Origin: Thalassotalea sediminis
Lineage (GTDB): Bacteria; Pseudomonadota; Gammaproteobacteria; Enterobacterales; Alteromonadaceae
Assembly (NCBI RefSeq): GCF_030295915.1
Contig: NZ_AP027361.1
Coordinates: forward strand, 3,472,001-3,536,000
Length of the DNA stretch: 64,000 nt
Reading direction: 5' to 3'
The first letter of the stretch is position 1, and every line of letters starts with the position of its first letter. A program made the position numbers and the translations under genes. Shown here one piece after another: positions 29,465-38,196 of the stretch. The notes beneath the pieces were generated by a model. It saw only the letters and a list, made by a program, of their open reading frames with translations. It did no database searches and was not told the DNA's origin.

Positions 29465-30625
29465 ATGAAGATATGCAGCCAAGGTTACAAATGGCCGTTT
29501 AAAAAGCGAGTACTTACTCGCTTTTTAACAATAGCTATTATGCTACTTTCTCCACTTTCTTTTGCTCAAGAAGACGCAACTGACGATAAATTAGATAAAG
29601 TAAAGCAAGCGATTGCGAAAGAAAAAAACACGATACAACAAGTTGATAAAGAGCGCGCCAGCCTACTTGACCAATTAAAAAAAGATGAACTTGCGATTTC
29701 TAAACAAGCTAAAGCACTCAATAATACGGTTCAACAGCTGGCAAAAACGCAAAAAACATTAACGGAACTAGCCTCTGAAAAACAGCAACTATTATCGGAT
29801 AAGCGTCAACAAGAAAGCCTACTGGCTAAACAATTGCGTACTGCATATAGTTCTGGGCATCACGACTACTTAAAACTCATTTTGAATCAAGAGAATCCCG
29901 GTAAAGTACAACGTACGGTGAGTTATTATCAGTACTTAAACAAAGCGAGAATTGAAGAAATTGAAACTTTTCAAGCCACGATTCTCCGTTTGAATAAAGT
30001 AGAAGAAAAGCAACAACACCAACAGCAACAACTTGCGCAACTAAAAACGCAACAAGTGCAAGAAAAACGTGAGCTCGAAAAAGGTAAAAGTCGTCGAGAA
30101 AAAACGGTCAAAGCATTAAACAATCAGTTAATGACAGCCAAACAGCAACTTGAAAAACTAGAAGCTGAAGAAGAAAACTTAGTCGCCGCCTTAGCGCGTA
30201 TAGCGCGATTAAGTAAACAAGATTTTGCCTTGAGTGGATTATCAAAGCTAAGAGGCAAGCTTAATTGGCCGGTAAAAGGCAAATTAAGTAGAAGCTATGG
30301 TTCAAGGAAACAAGGTTATTTGAAATGGAAAGGGGTATTACTGTCTGCCCCCTTAGGAAGAACAATTTCAACAATTCATAACGGTGTTGTGCTTTTTTCA
30401 GACTGGTTAAAAGGATACGGTCTGGTAACTGTAGTCGATCATGGTAACGGTTACATGAGTTTATATGGGCATAATCAAGCGTTGCTAAAGTCCGTTGGCG
30501 ATCGCGTTGAAACAGGTGAGCCGATTGCACTTGTTGGTCAAAGTGGTGGACAAAATCAGTCAGCATTGTATTTCGAAATTCGTCATAATGGCAAAGCTGT
30601 AAACCCTAAAATTTGGTGTCGATAA
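29465..30625 (+). CDS. envC: Murein hydrolase activator EnvC
   Basis: EnvC is a periplasmic activator of the AmiA/AmiB amidases at the division septum. A signal peptide (cleavage near SFAQ) is followed by a long coiled coil (about 40-250) and a C-terminal LytM/M23 domain (about 265-386). The LytM site is degenerate: the usual first His and Asp are replaced in YLKWKGVLLSAPLG, and the final HxH is not kept. The domain therefore likely regulates rather than cuts. ATG 29465 is chosen over an in-frame TTG at 29441; neither has a strong ribosome binding site. Its target AmiB is at 3491-4810. Confidence 0.92.
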   Translation: MKICSQGYKWPFKKRVLTRFLTIAIMLLSPLSFAQEDATDDKLDKVKQAIAKEKNTIQQVDKERASLLDQLKKDELAISKQAKALNNTVQQLAKTQKTLTELASEKQQLLSDKRQQESLLAKQLRTAYSSGHHDYLKLILNQENPGKVQRTVSYYQYLNKARIEEIETFQATILRLNKVEEKQQHQQQQLAQLKTQQVQEKRELEKGKSRREKTVKALNNQLMTAKQQLEKLEAEEENLVAALARIARLSKQDFALSGLSKLRGKLNWPVKGKLSRSYGSRKQGYLKWKGVLLSAPLGRTISTIHNGVVLFSDWLKGYGLVTVVDHGNGYMSLYGHNQALLKSVGDRVETGEPIALVGQSGGQNQSALYFEIRHNGKAVNPKIWCR

Positions 30626-30706
30626 CGTCGATTAATTCACTAATAGTGTCGAATAATTAAGTTTTAGTTGTTAGACTCAAGAGAATAATAAAAAACTACG
30701 ATATTC

Positions 30707-31462
30707 ATGATTAAACATCTGTGCCTATTATTTTTAATTTCCTTTACTTGTCATAGCATCGCTCAACATGCAAAAGTGGCAATAATTATTGATGATATTG
30801 GTTACCGCAAAACAGATATTCAAACGTTAGAACTGCCAGGCAATATTACCTATGCTGTGCTACCACATACACCTTTTGGCAAGCATATCGCACAACTAGC
30901 TTTTCAAGCTAAAAATGATGTCATTATTCATGTACCGATGGAATCAACATCCGGTAAAAAATTAGGTCCAGGCGGACTTACCGCCCAGATGGATGAAACT
31001 GAAATTCGCCATGCGCTGACATTAGCATTGGAAGAAATACCTTTTGCTGTCGGCATTAATAATCATATGGGCAGTAAACTCACCACCTTATACTCACCGA
31101 TGGCGTGGACAATGCGTTTTCTTAAAGAAAAAGACCTTATCTTTATAGATAGCGTAACAACGCGTAATTCGAAAGCAAGACGTCTTGCAAAACAGTTTTC
31201 TGTACCTAACCTTAGCCGTCGTGTTTTTCTTGATAATCAACTAGATCAAGCTTACATCAAGCAACAGTTTGATGAACTTATCTATCATGCGAAGCGCAAT
31301 AAAAGTGTAGTAGCAATCGCACATCCACACCCAGAAACCATTAAAGCGTTAAAATCCTTTATTCCTGAACTCAAAAAACACAATATAGACCTTGTGAAAA
31401 TCTCAGCGCTTTTACCTAAAAAACCAAGACTTGTAACACAAATGATCGCTGAAGAAGAATAG
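30707..31462 (+). CDS. yibQ: Divergent polysaccharide deacetylase family protein (YibQ)
   Basis: The 251-residue protein has a signal peptide (about 1-19), then VAIIIDDIGYRKTD with the metal-binding Asp pair, HVPMES, and GINNHMGSKLT with the His. This is the divergent polysaccharide deacetylase (former DUF610) pattern. A late AIAHPHPETIKAL is also conserved. The substrate is unproven, but its place after envC suggests envelope or peptidoglycan metabolism. It ends 3 bp before the convergent protease gene. Confidence 0.9.
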   Translation: MIKHLCLLFLISFTCHSIAQHAKVAIIIDDIGYRKTDIQTLELPGNITYAVLPHTPFGKHIAQLAFQAKNDVIIHVPMESTSGKKLGPGGLTAQMDETEIRHALTLALEEIPFAVGINNHMGSKLTTLYSPMAWTMRFLKEKDLIFIDSVTTRNSKARRLAKQFSVPNLSRRVFLDNQLDQAYIKQQFDELIYHAKRNKSVVAIAHPHPETIKALKSFIPELKKHNIDLVKISALLPKKPRLVTQMIAEEE

Positions 31463-31465
31463 CAA

Positions 31466-32224
31466 CTAAAACGGCACCTTGTTACGCTTTAAAAGCGCTA
31501 ATACGTGCTTTATTGGAATAGCATAGGTAATACCGCTTGGATTTGTTATCACACCTTCTTTGGTTTTTTGCACAAAGACTTTATTGATAACCCCTACTAC
31601 CTTACCAGAACTAATTTCATACAGTGCACTACCACTATTGCCTGGATAGGCAGTAGCATCTAATTGATATACCAAATAAGGGTCTCTTAATCGCTTTAAC
31701 ATCGCAATGTTTATTTGACGAGCATCCGCAACAGGGGCAATTGTAGGGGTAATACTGGCAATGATTCCTCGGTGAGTTACAGGGTAGAGACCTAGTACAG
31801 CGCCAATAGGAAAGCCAGTAAAAGCGACATAGCTGCCCTCTCGAATAAAGTCCTCACCGGCAAGTGTCATAGCGGGTAATGGTGGCCCTTCAACCTGTAA
31901 TAACGCGAGATCATACTTAGCGGATGAATCAAGTAAGCGTGCTTTTCGTACAACAGCTTGTTTACCTGAACCAACAAAGATGGCAAGCTGCTGCTTTAAT
32001 GACGAATCTAATGTATCAGGTACAACATGATGATTAGTTATAATATATTGCCCATTAGCAACAACGAACCCTGTACCATATAATTGATTTTTCGGCCTTC
32101 CTGTTGGTGTATATACCCCAACACCAACAACTGACGGTTTAATGTTATCTAACGTATCTGCCAGTTCACTTGATTGCGCGATCATAGGTAATAATACGCA
32201 ACACCACATCAGCCATTTAATCAT
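31466..32224 (-). CDS. Secreted trypsin-like serine protease
   Basis: The 252-residue protein has a signal peptide (about 1-19) and a chymotrypsin-fold domain with a complete triad: His66 in TNHHVVP, Asp105 in KYDLALLQ and Ser197 in YPGNSGSALY. There is no PDZ domain, so it is shorter than DegP/DegQ. It probably works in the periplasm. It is an accessory gene, absent from the equivalent E. coli interval, and is divergent from the patatin gene with 116 bp between. Confidence 0.85.
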   Translation of the reverse strand: MIKWLMWCCVLLPMIAQSSELADTLDNIKPSVVGVGVYTPTGRPKNQLYGTGFVVANGQYIITNHHVVPDTLDSSLKQQLAIFVGSGKQAVVRKARLLDSSAKYDLALLQVEGPPLPAMTLAGEDFIREGSYVAFTGFPIGAVLGLYPVTHRGIIASITPTIAPVADARQINIAMLKRLRDPYLVYQLDATAYPGNSGSALYEISSGKVVGVINKVFVQKTKEGVITNPSGITYAIPIKHVLALLKRNKVPF

Positions 32225-32340
32225 TTATATTCCATCCGCTCAAAACAATATAGGTTTATCTAACACAATCTATACTATTTATTATGCATTATTGTCGCTA
32301 TTGACCATAATTATTTTGATAACAATAAGTTAGTTTTTAA

Positions 32341-33204
32341 GTGAATACTATGAGTACACAAAAAATTGTCCCTATTCTCGCTGGTGGTGGTACCCGATTA
32401 CCCGCACACGTTGGTATTTTGCAAGCGCTAGATGAGTTCGATATAGCATTTGATAATATTGTTGGCGTTTCAGGCGGCAGTATTATTAGCAGCCTATATG
32501 CTTCTGGTCTTTCAATTGCTGAAGTAAAACATATTGCACTAAATACAGATTATTCAACATTTAGAGGCTTTTCGTTATTTAAACTACTGCGTAATGGTGG
32601 CCTCAGTTCAGGAGATGTCTTTGAACGTTGGGTCGACCGCTTGTTACACGGTAAGACATTCAAAGAAATGAAGTACAACCTACATATCGTTGCTACCGAT
32701 GTTGCTCGCGGTAAGCCAGTTATCTTTAACAAAGAGCGTACGCCAGATGTAAAAGTGTCCTTAGCGGTTCGGTTTTCTATGTCCATCCCGCTAGTATTCA
32801 GCTTTAAAAAGTTTAACGATCACCTCATGGTTGATGGCAGCATTTTATCCGAAGATGCCTTGCACAGAGATTGGGCAGATGATGGTACACCTGTCGTATG
32901 CTTTCGATTAAAAGGAGATTACGAATATGATGACATTAAAATTAAAGGCATGTTTCCTATCGTACAATATGTCAGCTTATTAATTCGTACTTTTATGACA
33001 ACGATTTCGCGAGAATATATAAACGAAGCGTTTTGGCATAATACGGTCGTCGTCAATACTGGAACATCCTCTGCCGTTGATTTTACCATGACACCAGCAC
33101 AGAAAGAGGTTTTATATTTTAAGGGCTACCATACGGCAACAAAGATCTTACCTATCAAAGTCAAGGCATTAACAATTGGCGATAAAAAGACCGTAAAAGT
33201 TTAA
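32341..33204 (+). CDS. Patatin-like phospholipase
   Basis: The 287-residue protein has the patatin oxyanion segment AGGGTRLPAHVGIL, the nucleophile Ser44 in GVSGGS, and the dyad Asp165 in MVDGSIL. The dyad motif reads DGS where most members have DGG/A. No signal peptide is seen, so it is probably cytosolic and acts on membrane lipids. The start is GTG 32341; an ATG at 32350 is equally possible. Its role is unknown. Confidence 0.85.
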   Translation: MNTMSTQKIVPILAGGGTRLPAHVGILQALDEFDIAFDNIVGVSGGSIISSLYASGLSIAEVKHIALNTDYSTFRGFSLFKLLRNGGLSSGDVFERWVDRLLHGKTFKEMKYNLHIVATDVARGKPVIFNKERTPDVKVSLAVRFSMSIPLVFSFKKFNDHLMVDGSILSEDALHRDWADDGTPVVCFRLKGDYEYDDIKIKGMFPIVQYVSLLIRTFMTTISREYINEAFWHNTVVVNTGTSSAVDFTMTPAQKEVLYFKGYHTATKILPIKVKALTIGDKKTVKV

Positions 33205-33330
33205 TTTAATGATATAAAGCAAATAGATAGCAACGATTAAGCTTTTGTATTAACATGCCACAATACAAGCTGTTTACTTTTTTGTATGCGATAAACGCGG
33301 CTTACCATATTCATTTTTACAGGCAAAAAC

Positions 33331-33365
33331 AGTATCAAAGTTATCACTTTATCATTGGTGATACT
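33331..33365. promoter_or_regulatory. Inverted repeat upstream of the PEP-CTERM-type acyltransferase
   Basis: AGTATCA (33331-33337) pairs with TGATACT (33359-33365), and TATCAC inside pairs with GTGATA. The dyad lies 76 bp before the ATG in a 237-bp gap. It could be an operator or an mRNA leader hairpin; no T-run follows it. Confidence 0.35.
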
Positions 33366-33441
33366 AAAATCAGTCAACATGCATCACATATTATATGGAA
33401 TGCCACATACACTTAATCGTTTATAAGGTTTTATCAAGGAC

Positions 33442-34278
33442 ATGAGTGGATATTCAATAGCAGGGAATTTTGATCAGTATTTCAGCATCAAACTCGCTAA
33501 TACTAAGGAATTAAAACAAGAAGCCTACAAAATCAGGCATGCAGTATATTGTGAAGAACTGAAATGGGAGGCATGCAGTGACAATGGCTTTGAAACGGAT
33601 GAATATGACGATCATGCTTTTCACTGTTTACTTGAGCATAAAAGAACAGGACGATACGCAGGCTGTATACGCTTAATAATTCCCCCTGAAAACGCTAAGA
33701 ACTTTCAACTCCCTTTTGAAAAAAACTGTCTTGAAAGTGCAAGAGCTGATGTACTCGATACACAAGCACTACCAAGAGGTAGCTTTGGAGAAATATCTAG
33801 GCTTGCCGTGCTATCATCCTTCAGACGACGGGAGAAAGAAAAAAACAAGCCGTTTGTACTAGAGAGTGTAGACCCAGAAACAATGTACTATGAAGAAGAG
33901 CGAAGAAATTTTCCTAATATCGCCATAGGTCTATATTTAGGGGGGATTGCCTTAGCCAGTTTATGTAACCACCTTGGCATTATAGTTATGATGGAACCAA
34001 GACTTAATAGACGCCTTCAACGATTTGGCTTGCCTTTTGAACAAGTGGGTGATGAAGTCGACTATCATGGAAATAGAGCAATGTTTTTTCTTAAAAAGGA
34101 ACACTTTCACTATGCATTGAATGATCAAATGCAGGAACTTTATCAAATCGTTTATCAGTCGTTAGCAGCACAAATTAAACTCAAACCATACAGTGATAAG
34201 TCTCAATATCGAATTCCAGACATAGTGCAGTCTACTTCTGGTAGCATTACACCGCTATCGCAACGTGTAACACTCTAA
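33442..34278 (+). CDS. PEP-CTERM/exosortase-associated N-acyltransferase
   Basis: The 278-residue protein matches the GNAT-like acyltransferase family found with PEP-CTERM/exosortase systems and related to FeeM N-acyl amino acid synthases. Seen motifs are AYKIRHAVYCEELKWE near the start, AGCIRLIIP, GEISRLAV followed by FRRR, and IGLYLGGIALA. Homologues make N-acyl amino acids or related lipids from acyl carrier protein. No exosortase or PEP-CTERM protein is encoded in this window, so it is an orphan here. It has its own 237-bp upstream region with a dyad and ends at a bidirectional terminator. Confidence 0.8.
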   Translation: MSGYSIAGNFDQYFSIKLANTKELKQEAYKIRHAVYCEELKWEACSDNGFETDEYDDHAFHCLLEHKRTGRYAGCIRLIIPPENAKNFQLPFEKNCLESARADVLDTQALPRGSFGEISRLAVLSSFRRREKEKNKPFVLESVDPETMYYEEERRNFPNIAIGLYLGGIALASLCNHLGIIVMMEPRLNRRLQRFGLPFEQVGDEVDYHGNRAMFFLKKEHFHYALNDQMQELYQIVYQSLAAQIKLKPYSDKSQYRIPDIVQSTSGSITPLSQRVTL

Positions 34279-34307
34279 TAAATTCAACTATGCTAACAGC
34301 TAAAACT

Positions 34308-34336
34308 AAGAAAGGCAGTGAATTACTGCCTTTCTT
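34308..34336. terminator. Bidirectional terminator between acyltransferase and trpS
   Basis: AAGAAAGGCAGT (34308-34319) pairs with ACTGCCTTTCTT (34325-34336) around a five-base loop. It lies between convergent stops at 34278 and 34359 and can serve both strands. Confidence 0.8.
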
Positions 34337-34358
34337 TGATTGCTTTATAGCGTGATAA

Positions 34359-35363
34359 TTACGGCTTAGGAATAAACCCTATCGCGTTATAAACTGCATT
34401 CAACACGTGTTCAGCACGCTCAGATGCTTTCTCTGCACCTGTTTTCATAACGTTTTGCATAAACGTTTCATCATTACGATATTCATGGAAACGCGTTTGA
34501 ATTGGCTCAAGCATAGCAACAACAGCTTCTGCAACATCTCCTTTCAAATGACCATACATTTTATCTTCATATTGCGGTACCAATTGCTCGACTGATTGTC
34601 CTGTAGCACAAGACAACAATGATAATAGATTTGATACACCTGGTTTTTCAGCAACATCAAAATAAATACGTGCTAATTCATCGGAGTCAGTCACTGCACG
34701 TTTAATTTTCTTGCTAATCTTTTTAGGATCTTCTAATAAACCAATAAAGTTGCCTGGATTTGCATCTGATTTCGACATTTTTTTGGTCGGATCTTGTAGA
34801 CTCATGATCCGTGCTCCGAACTCAGGAATATGTGGTTCAGGTACAGTAAATATTTCACCATACAAATTATTAAAACGAGTCGCAACATCGCGTGCTAATT
34901 CTAGGTGTTGTTTTTGATCATCACCAACAGGGACTTGATTAGCACCATAAAGCAATATATCTGCTGCCATTAATACAGGATATGTAAATAAGCCTGCGTT
35001 CATATTTGCTTCTGACTTTTGAGATTTATCTTTATATTGGGTCATGCGATTAAGCTCACCCATTTGGGTATAACAGTTTAACACCCAACTTAATTGCGCA
35101 TGCGCTGGTACGTGAGACTGAATAAAAATAGTACTTTGTTTTGGATCAACACCACATGCGAGATAAAGCGCTAAACCATCTAAGGTTGCTTTTCTTAATG
35201 CTTCTGCCTCTGGACGTACAGTAATCGCATGCTGGTTAACTAACATGTAATAGCAATCATGGCTTTGTTGCATATTTACCCATTGCTTCAAAGCGCCTAA
35301 ATAATTCCCTATTGTTAATGCACCTGATGGCTGACAGCCACTCAATACTACAGGTTTTGTCAT
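34359..35363 (-). CDS. trpS: Tryptophanyl-tRNA synthetase
   Basis: This class I synthetase charges tRNA-Trp. The 334-residue protein has the HIGH-type motif [13 protein letters not shown] and the KMSKS loop [24 protein letters not shown] also fits bacterial TrpS. It lies 21 bp after rpe on the same strand. E. coli has gph between rpe and trpS; here it is missing. Confidence 0.97.
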   Translation of the reverse strand: MTKPVVLSGCQPSGALTIGNYLGALKQWVNMQQSHDCYYMLVNQHAITVRPEAEALRKATLDGLALYLACGVDPKQSTIFIQSHVPAHAQLSWVLNCYTQMGELNRMTQYKDKSQKSEANMNAGLFTYPVLMAADILLYGANQVPVGDDQKQHLELARDVATRFNNLYGEIFTVPEPHIPEFGARIMSLQDPTKKMSKSDANPGNFIGLLEDPKKISKKIKRAVTDSDELARIYFDVAEKPGVSNLLSLLSCATGQSVEQLVPQYEDKMYGHLKGDVAEAVVAMLEPIQTRFHEYRNDETFMQNVMKTGAEKASERAEHVLNAVYNAIGFIPKP

Positions 35364-35384
35364 TTTATCGTACCTAAATTTTTA

Positions 35385-36053
35385 TCAAACAGTTGCAAGC
35401 GCTCGACGCATTTCATCGATCGCTTCTTTATAATCTGGTTTAGAAAAGATTGCAGAACCAGCAACAAACATATCTGCGCCTGCTTTCGCAATTTCCGCAA
35501 TGTTAGCGGCATTAACGCCACCGTCAACTTCTAAACGAATATCTCTGCCACTTTGGCGAATTTTTTCTTTCACTAACTTAACTTTATCCACGGTTTCAGG
35601 GATAAAAGATTGTCCACCAAAGCCTGGATTTACCGACATCAACAAAATGACATCGACTTTATTCATAACAAAATCCAACAGGTGCAATGATGTTGCGGGA
35701 TTTAACACGATACCAGCTTTACAACCATGATCTTTGATTAACTGTAAACTCCGATCAACGTGTTCACTCGCTTCAGGATGAAAGGTGATAATGCTGGCGC
35801 CCGCTTTTGCAAAATCAGGAATTAATGAATCAACTGGCTTTACCATTAAGTGCACATCAATTGGCGCAGTAATGCCATAATCACGTAGCGATTTACATAC
35901 CATAGGGCCAAACGACAAGTTCGGTACATAATGATTGTCCATGACATCAAAATGAATAACATCAGCCCCAGCATTTAGTACATTCTCTACATCTTCACCT
36001 AGACGAGCGAAGTCTGCCGATAAAATAGATGGCGCAATTAAATAAGAAGACAT
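35385..36053 (-). CDS. rpe: Ribulose-phosphate 3-epimerase
   Basis: Rpe interconverts ribulose-5-phosphate and xylulose-5-phosphate in the pentose phosphate pathway. The 222-residue TIM barrel begins with [15 protein letters not shown]. It has [17 protein letters not shown] with a metal-binding Asp, [14 protein letters not shown], and LEVDGGVN with the catalytic Asp. It heads the rpe-trpS pair. Confidence 0.97.
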   Translation of the reverse strand: MSSYLIAPSILSADFARLGEDVENVLNAGADVIHFDVMDNHYVPNLSFGPMVCKSLRDYGITAPIDVHLMVKPVDSLIPDFAKAGASIITFHPEASEHVDRSLQLIKDHGCKAGIVLNPATSLHLLDFVMNKVDVILLMSVNPGFGGQSFIPETVDKVKLVKEKIRQSGRDIRLEVDGGVNAANIAEIAKAGADMFVAGSAIFSKPDYKEAIDEMRRALATV

Positions 36054-36329
36054 ATATCTAACACCTTTGAAAAATCAGCGCTACTTTATACTAAATTGCC
36101 CAATTAATCGACTAGTGTTAACTGCACTTTTTTTGACCATTTATTTAAAATACTGCACCACTGTTGAGCAAACCTACATTTTAAATAATTCAACCGAAAA
36201 ACAACCACCACCTTAACACATTGTAATTATTGATTATTTTTAAATTTTGTTGCCAATTAATAGCACAGGCATCGCTTTTGCAATTTAGAAATTAGAAAAC
36301 TTAAACAACAATAACGTTAAGAGAAAAAT

Positions 36330-36998
36330 ATGAAAAATACACTAATGAAAGTCGCACTTGCTTCAACAATTTTAACTTCTTCAATGCTCACCACAACAGC
36401 AATTGCTGGGGATTGGTCTGCTAACGCTGCGGTAACAAGCAACTACTTGTGGCGTGGCCTAGAACAAACAGGTGGTAAAGCCGCTATCTCTGGTGGTATT
36501 GATTATGCTGGCGATTCCGGTTTTTATGCTGGTACATGGGTATCTAACGCCGATTGGGCAGAAGGTATGACCTATGAGCTTGACCTATACGCAGGCTTTG
36601 GCGGTGATATAAGTGAGACCGTGTCTTACGACGTAGGCTTTATCTATTTTGCTTACCCTGACGAGACAACCGGCGACGCAGACTTTTCAGAAGTGTATGC
36701 AAGCTTAAGCTTTAGCAATTTAACCTTAGGTGTTGCTGTATTAGCAGATGGCGAAGGGGCTGATGCCGGTGATACGCTTTATGCATCTGCAGACTATAGT
36801 GTCGCCTTAGCAAATGAGGCGGAAGTTGCGCTACATTTAGGTTCTTATTCTGGCGACTGGTTAGCCGAAGACTCAATTGATTATGGCGTAAGTATCAGTA
36901 AAAGTGGTTTTACACTCGGTGCTTCACAAACCGATTTAGAAGGCGGAGCCGGTGATTTAAAAGTGTATCTGTCTTACGCTATCGATATTGATCTTTAA
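36330..36998 (+). CDS. TorF-family putative porin (TIGR02001 type)
   Basis: The 222-residue protein has a signal peptide (about 1-26, cleavage after AIA). The mature part has alternating beta strands with the family pattern NAAVTSNYLWRGLEQTGG and GIDYAGDSGFYAGTWVSN. It is acidic and ends in an aromatic/hydrophobic strand typical of outer-membrane barrels. The transport substrate is unknown. It interrupts the E. coli-like dam-rpe order. AAGAGA precedes the ATG, and a strong terminator follows. Confidence 0.85.
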   Translation: MKNTLMKVALASTILTSSMLTTTAIAGDWSANAAVTSNYLWRGLEQTGGKAAISGGIDYAGDSGFYAGTWVSNADWAEGMTYELDLYAGFGGDISETVSYDVGFIYFAYPDETTGDADFSEVYASLSFSNLTLGVAVLADGEGADAGDTLYASADYSVALANEAEVALHLGSYSGDWLAEDSIDYGVSISKSGFTLGASQTDLEGGAGDLKVYLSYAIDIDL

Positions 36999-37020
36999 AC
37001 ATTCAAAGAGCTATACCTTT

Positions 37021-37043
37021 AAGCCCGCTATAGCGGGCTTTTT
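37021..37043 (+). terminator. Rho-independent terminator after the TorF-type porin
   Basis: AAGCCCGC and GCGGGCTT pair around TATA and are followed by a run of T. It is 22 bp after the porin stop. Confidence 0.88.
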
Positions 37044-37109
37044 GCTTTTTAGTAACACTTCATGCTAGTGTGGATTTACTCGTTTTATGCTTAGTAAAAG
37101 AACCGTCCG

Positions 37110-37301
37110 ATGAAAGATGCCCAGCCTTTAAAAGAAACCATTAAAAGTGTTGCTTCCGCCTTACTCGGTGTGCAAAGCAATAAAAACCGAGAAAGAGACT
37201 TTACGCAAGGTAAATTTAGTCACTTTGTTATAGTCGGCTTAATTGCTGTAATTCTTTTTGTACTTAGTTTAGTAGCAATTGTATCGTTAGTAATTGAATA
37301 A
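37110..37301 (+). CDS. DUF2970 family small membrane protein
   Basis: This 63-residue protein has an N-terminal polar segment with KSVASALLGVQSNKNRERDF, the DUF2970 pattern, and one membrane helix (about 37-60). The function is unknown. It has its own short upstream region after the porin terminator and ends 4 bp before the convergent dam stop. Confidence 0.8.
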   Translation: MKDAQPLKETIKSVASALLGVQSNKNRERDFTQGKFSHFVIVGLIAVILFVLSLVAIVSLVIE

Positions 37302-37305
37302 GCGA

Positions 37306-38124
37306 TTATTTGTAAAGCGCCATTAATTCAGACACTTTCTTTCGCGTACTACCTTTCTGGCTAATGGTTCGTGCGACTTTTATTGATTTTCGTGCTTTTG
37401 CACCTTGATATATTTTTCTCGTCCAAATGGTATCGTGATTGCTTATCAGAACAGTTACTTTCTTTGCAGATGTAGTTTCTTCAGCAACATTTGCCAGGTC
37501 TGCTTGTTCATCCAGACCAAATCCATTGCCCGCATAGCTAGTAAAACTAGCTGTTTTGCTTAACGGTACGTATGGCGGATCACAATAAATGACATCACCA
37601 TCTTCTGCGCGCGCAAAGGTTTGACGATAGCCCTCACAAATAAAAATCGCCTTTTTGGCTTTTTCAGCAAAGAACTCTAATTCTGCTTCTGGAAAATATG
37701 GTTTTTTATATTTACCAAAAGGAACATTGTAGCCGCCAGATTTATTGTAACGGCACAATCCATTGTAACCGTGACGGTTTAAGTATAGAAACAATAATGA
37801 GCGATAATGTTTATCTACCGTTGCGTTAAATTCACTGCGTAAATGGTAATACGCTTCAGCAACATTATTGTCGGCAACAAAAAAACGTTTGGCATCTTCA
37901 ATAAAGTTGACAGGATCTTGTTGAATAGTTTGATACAGGTTAATTAAATCTTTATTGATATCATTCAGCAGATATTGCTCATATTCACTGTTTAGAAATA
38001 CTGAACCTGCACCAACAAAAGGTTCAATTAACCTATCGCCTTTCGGCAATAATTTATTTATTTTTTCAGTGAGACTATATTTACCGCCAGCCCACTTCAG
38101 GAATGCTCGTTGCTTTTTTACCAT
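37306..38124 (-). CDS. dam: DNA adenine methylase Dam
   Basis: Dam methylates adenine in GATC and gives strand discrimination for MutHLS repair. The 272-residue protein has the cofactor motif FLKWAGGKYSLTEKI, EPFVGAGSVFLN, the catalytic DPPYVPLS and the HRYNxxG-like RHGYNGLCRYN. It lies downstream of damX. MutL in this window is of the kind that works with MutH, so the pairing is consistent. Confidence 0.95.
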   Translation of the reverse strand: MVKKQRAFLKWAGGKYSLTEKINKLLPKGDRLIEPFVGAGSVFLNSEYEQYLLNDINKDLINLYQTIQQDPVNFIEDAKRFFVADNNVAEAYYHLRSEFNATVDKHYRSLLFLYLNRHGYNGLCRYNKSGGYNVPFGKYKKPYFPEAELEFFAEKAKKAIFICEGYRQTFARAEDGDVIYCDPPYVPLSKTASFTSYAGNGFGLDEQADLANVAEETTSAKKVTVLISNHDTIWTRKIYQGAKARKSIKVARTISQKGSTRKKVSELMALYK

Positions 38125-38196
38125 TTAGCTTAAAAAACCCTAATATGGCAACCAAGCCACTTCATTATTCAACCCGTGAATTGTAACTCGATTTCA

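Noticed and set aside
30261..30566. Minus-strand ORF of 101 codons inside envC
   Set aside because: It is antisense to the conserved EnvC LytM domain, with no recognisable domain.
32142..32333. 63-codon plus-strand ORF with a hydrophobic tail upstream of the patatin gene
   Set aside because: It overlaps the signal peptide of the protease in antisense and has no ribosome binding site; probably chance in AT-rich DNA.
36131..36160. TTGACC with downstream TAAAAT as a promoter of the porin gene
   Set aside because: The spacing between the two boxes is too short for a sigma-70 promoter.
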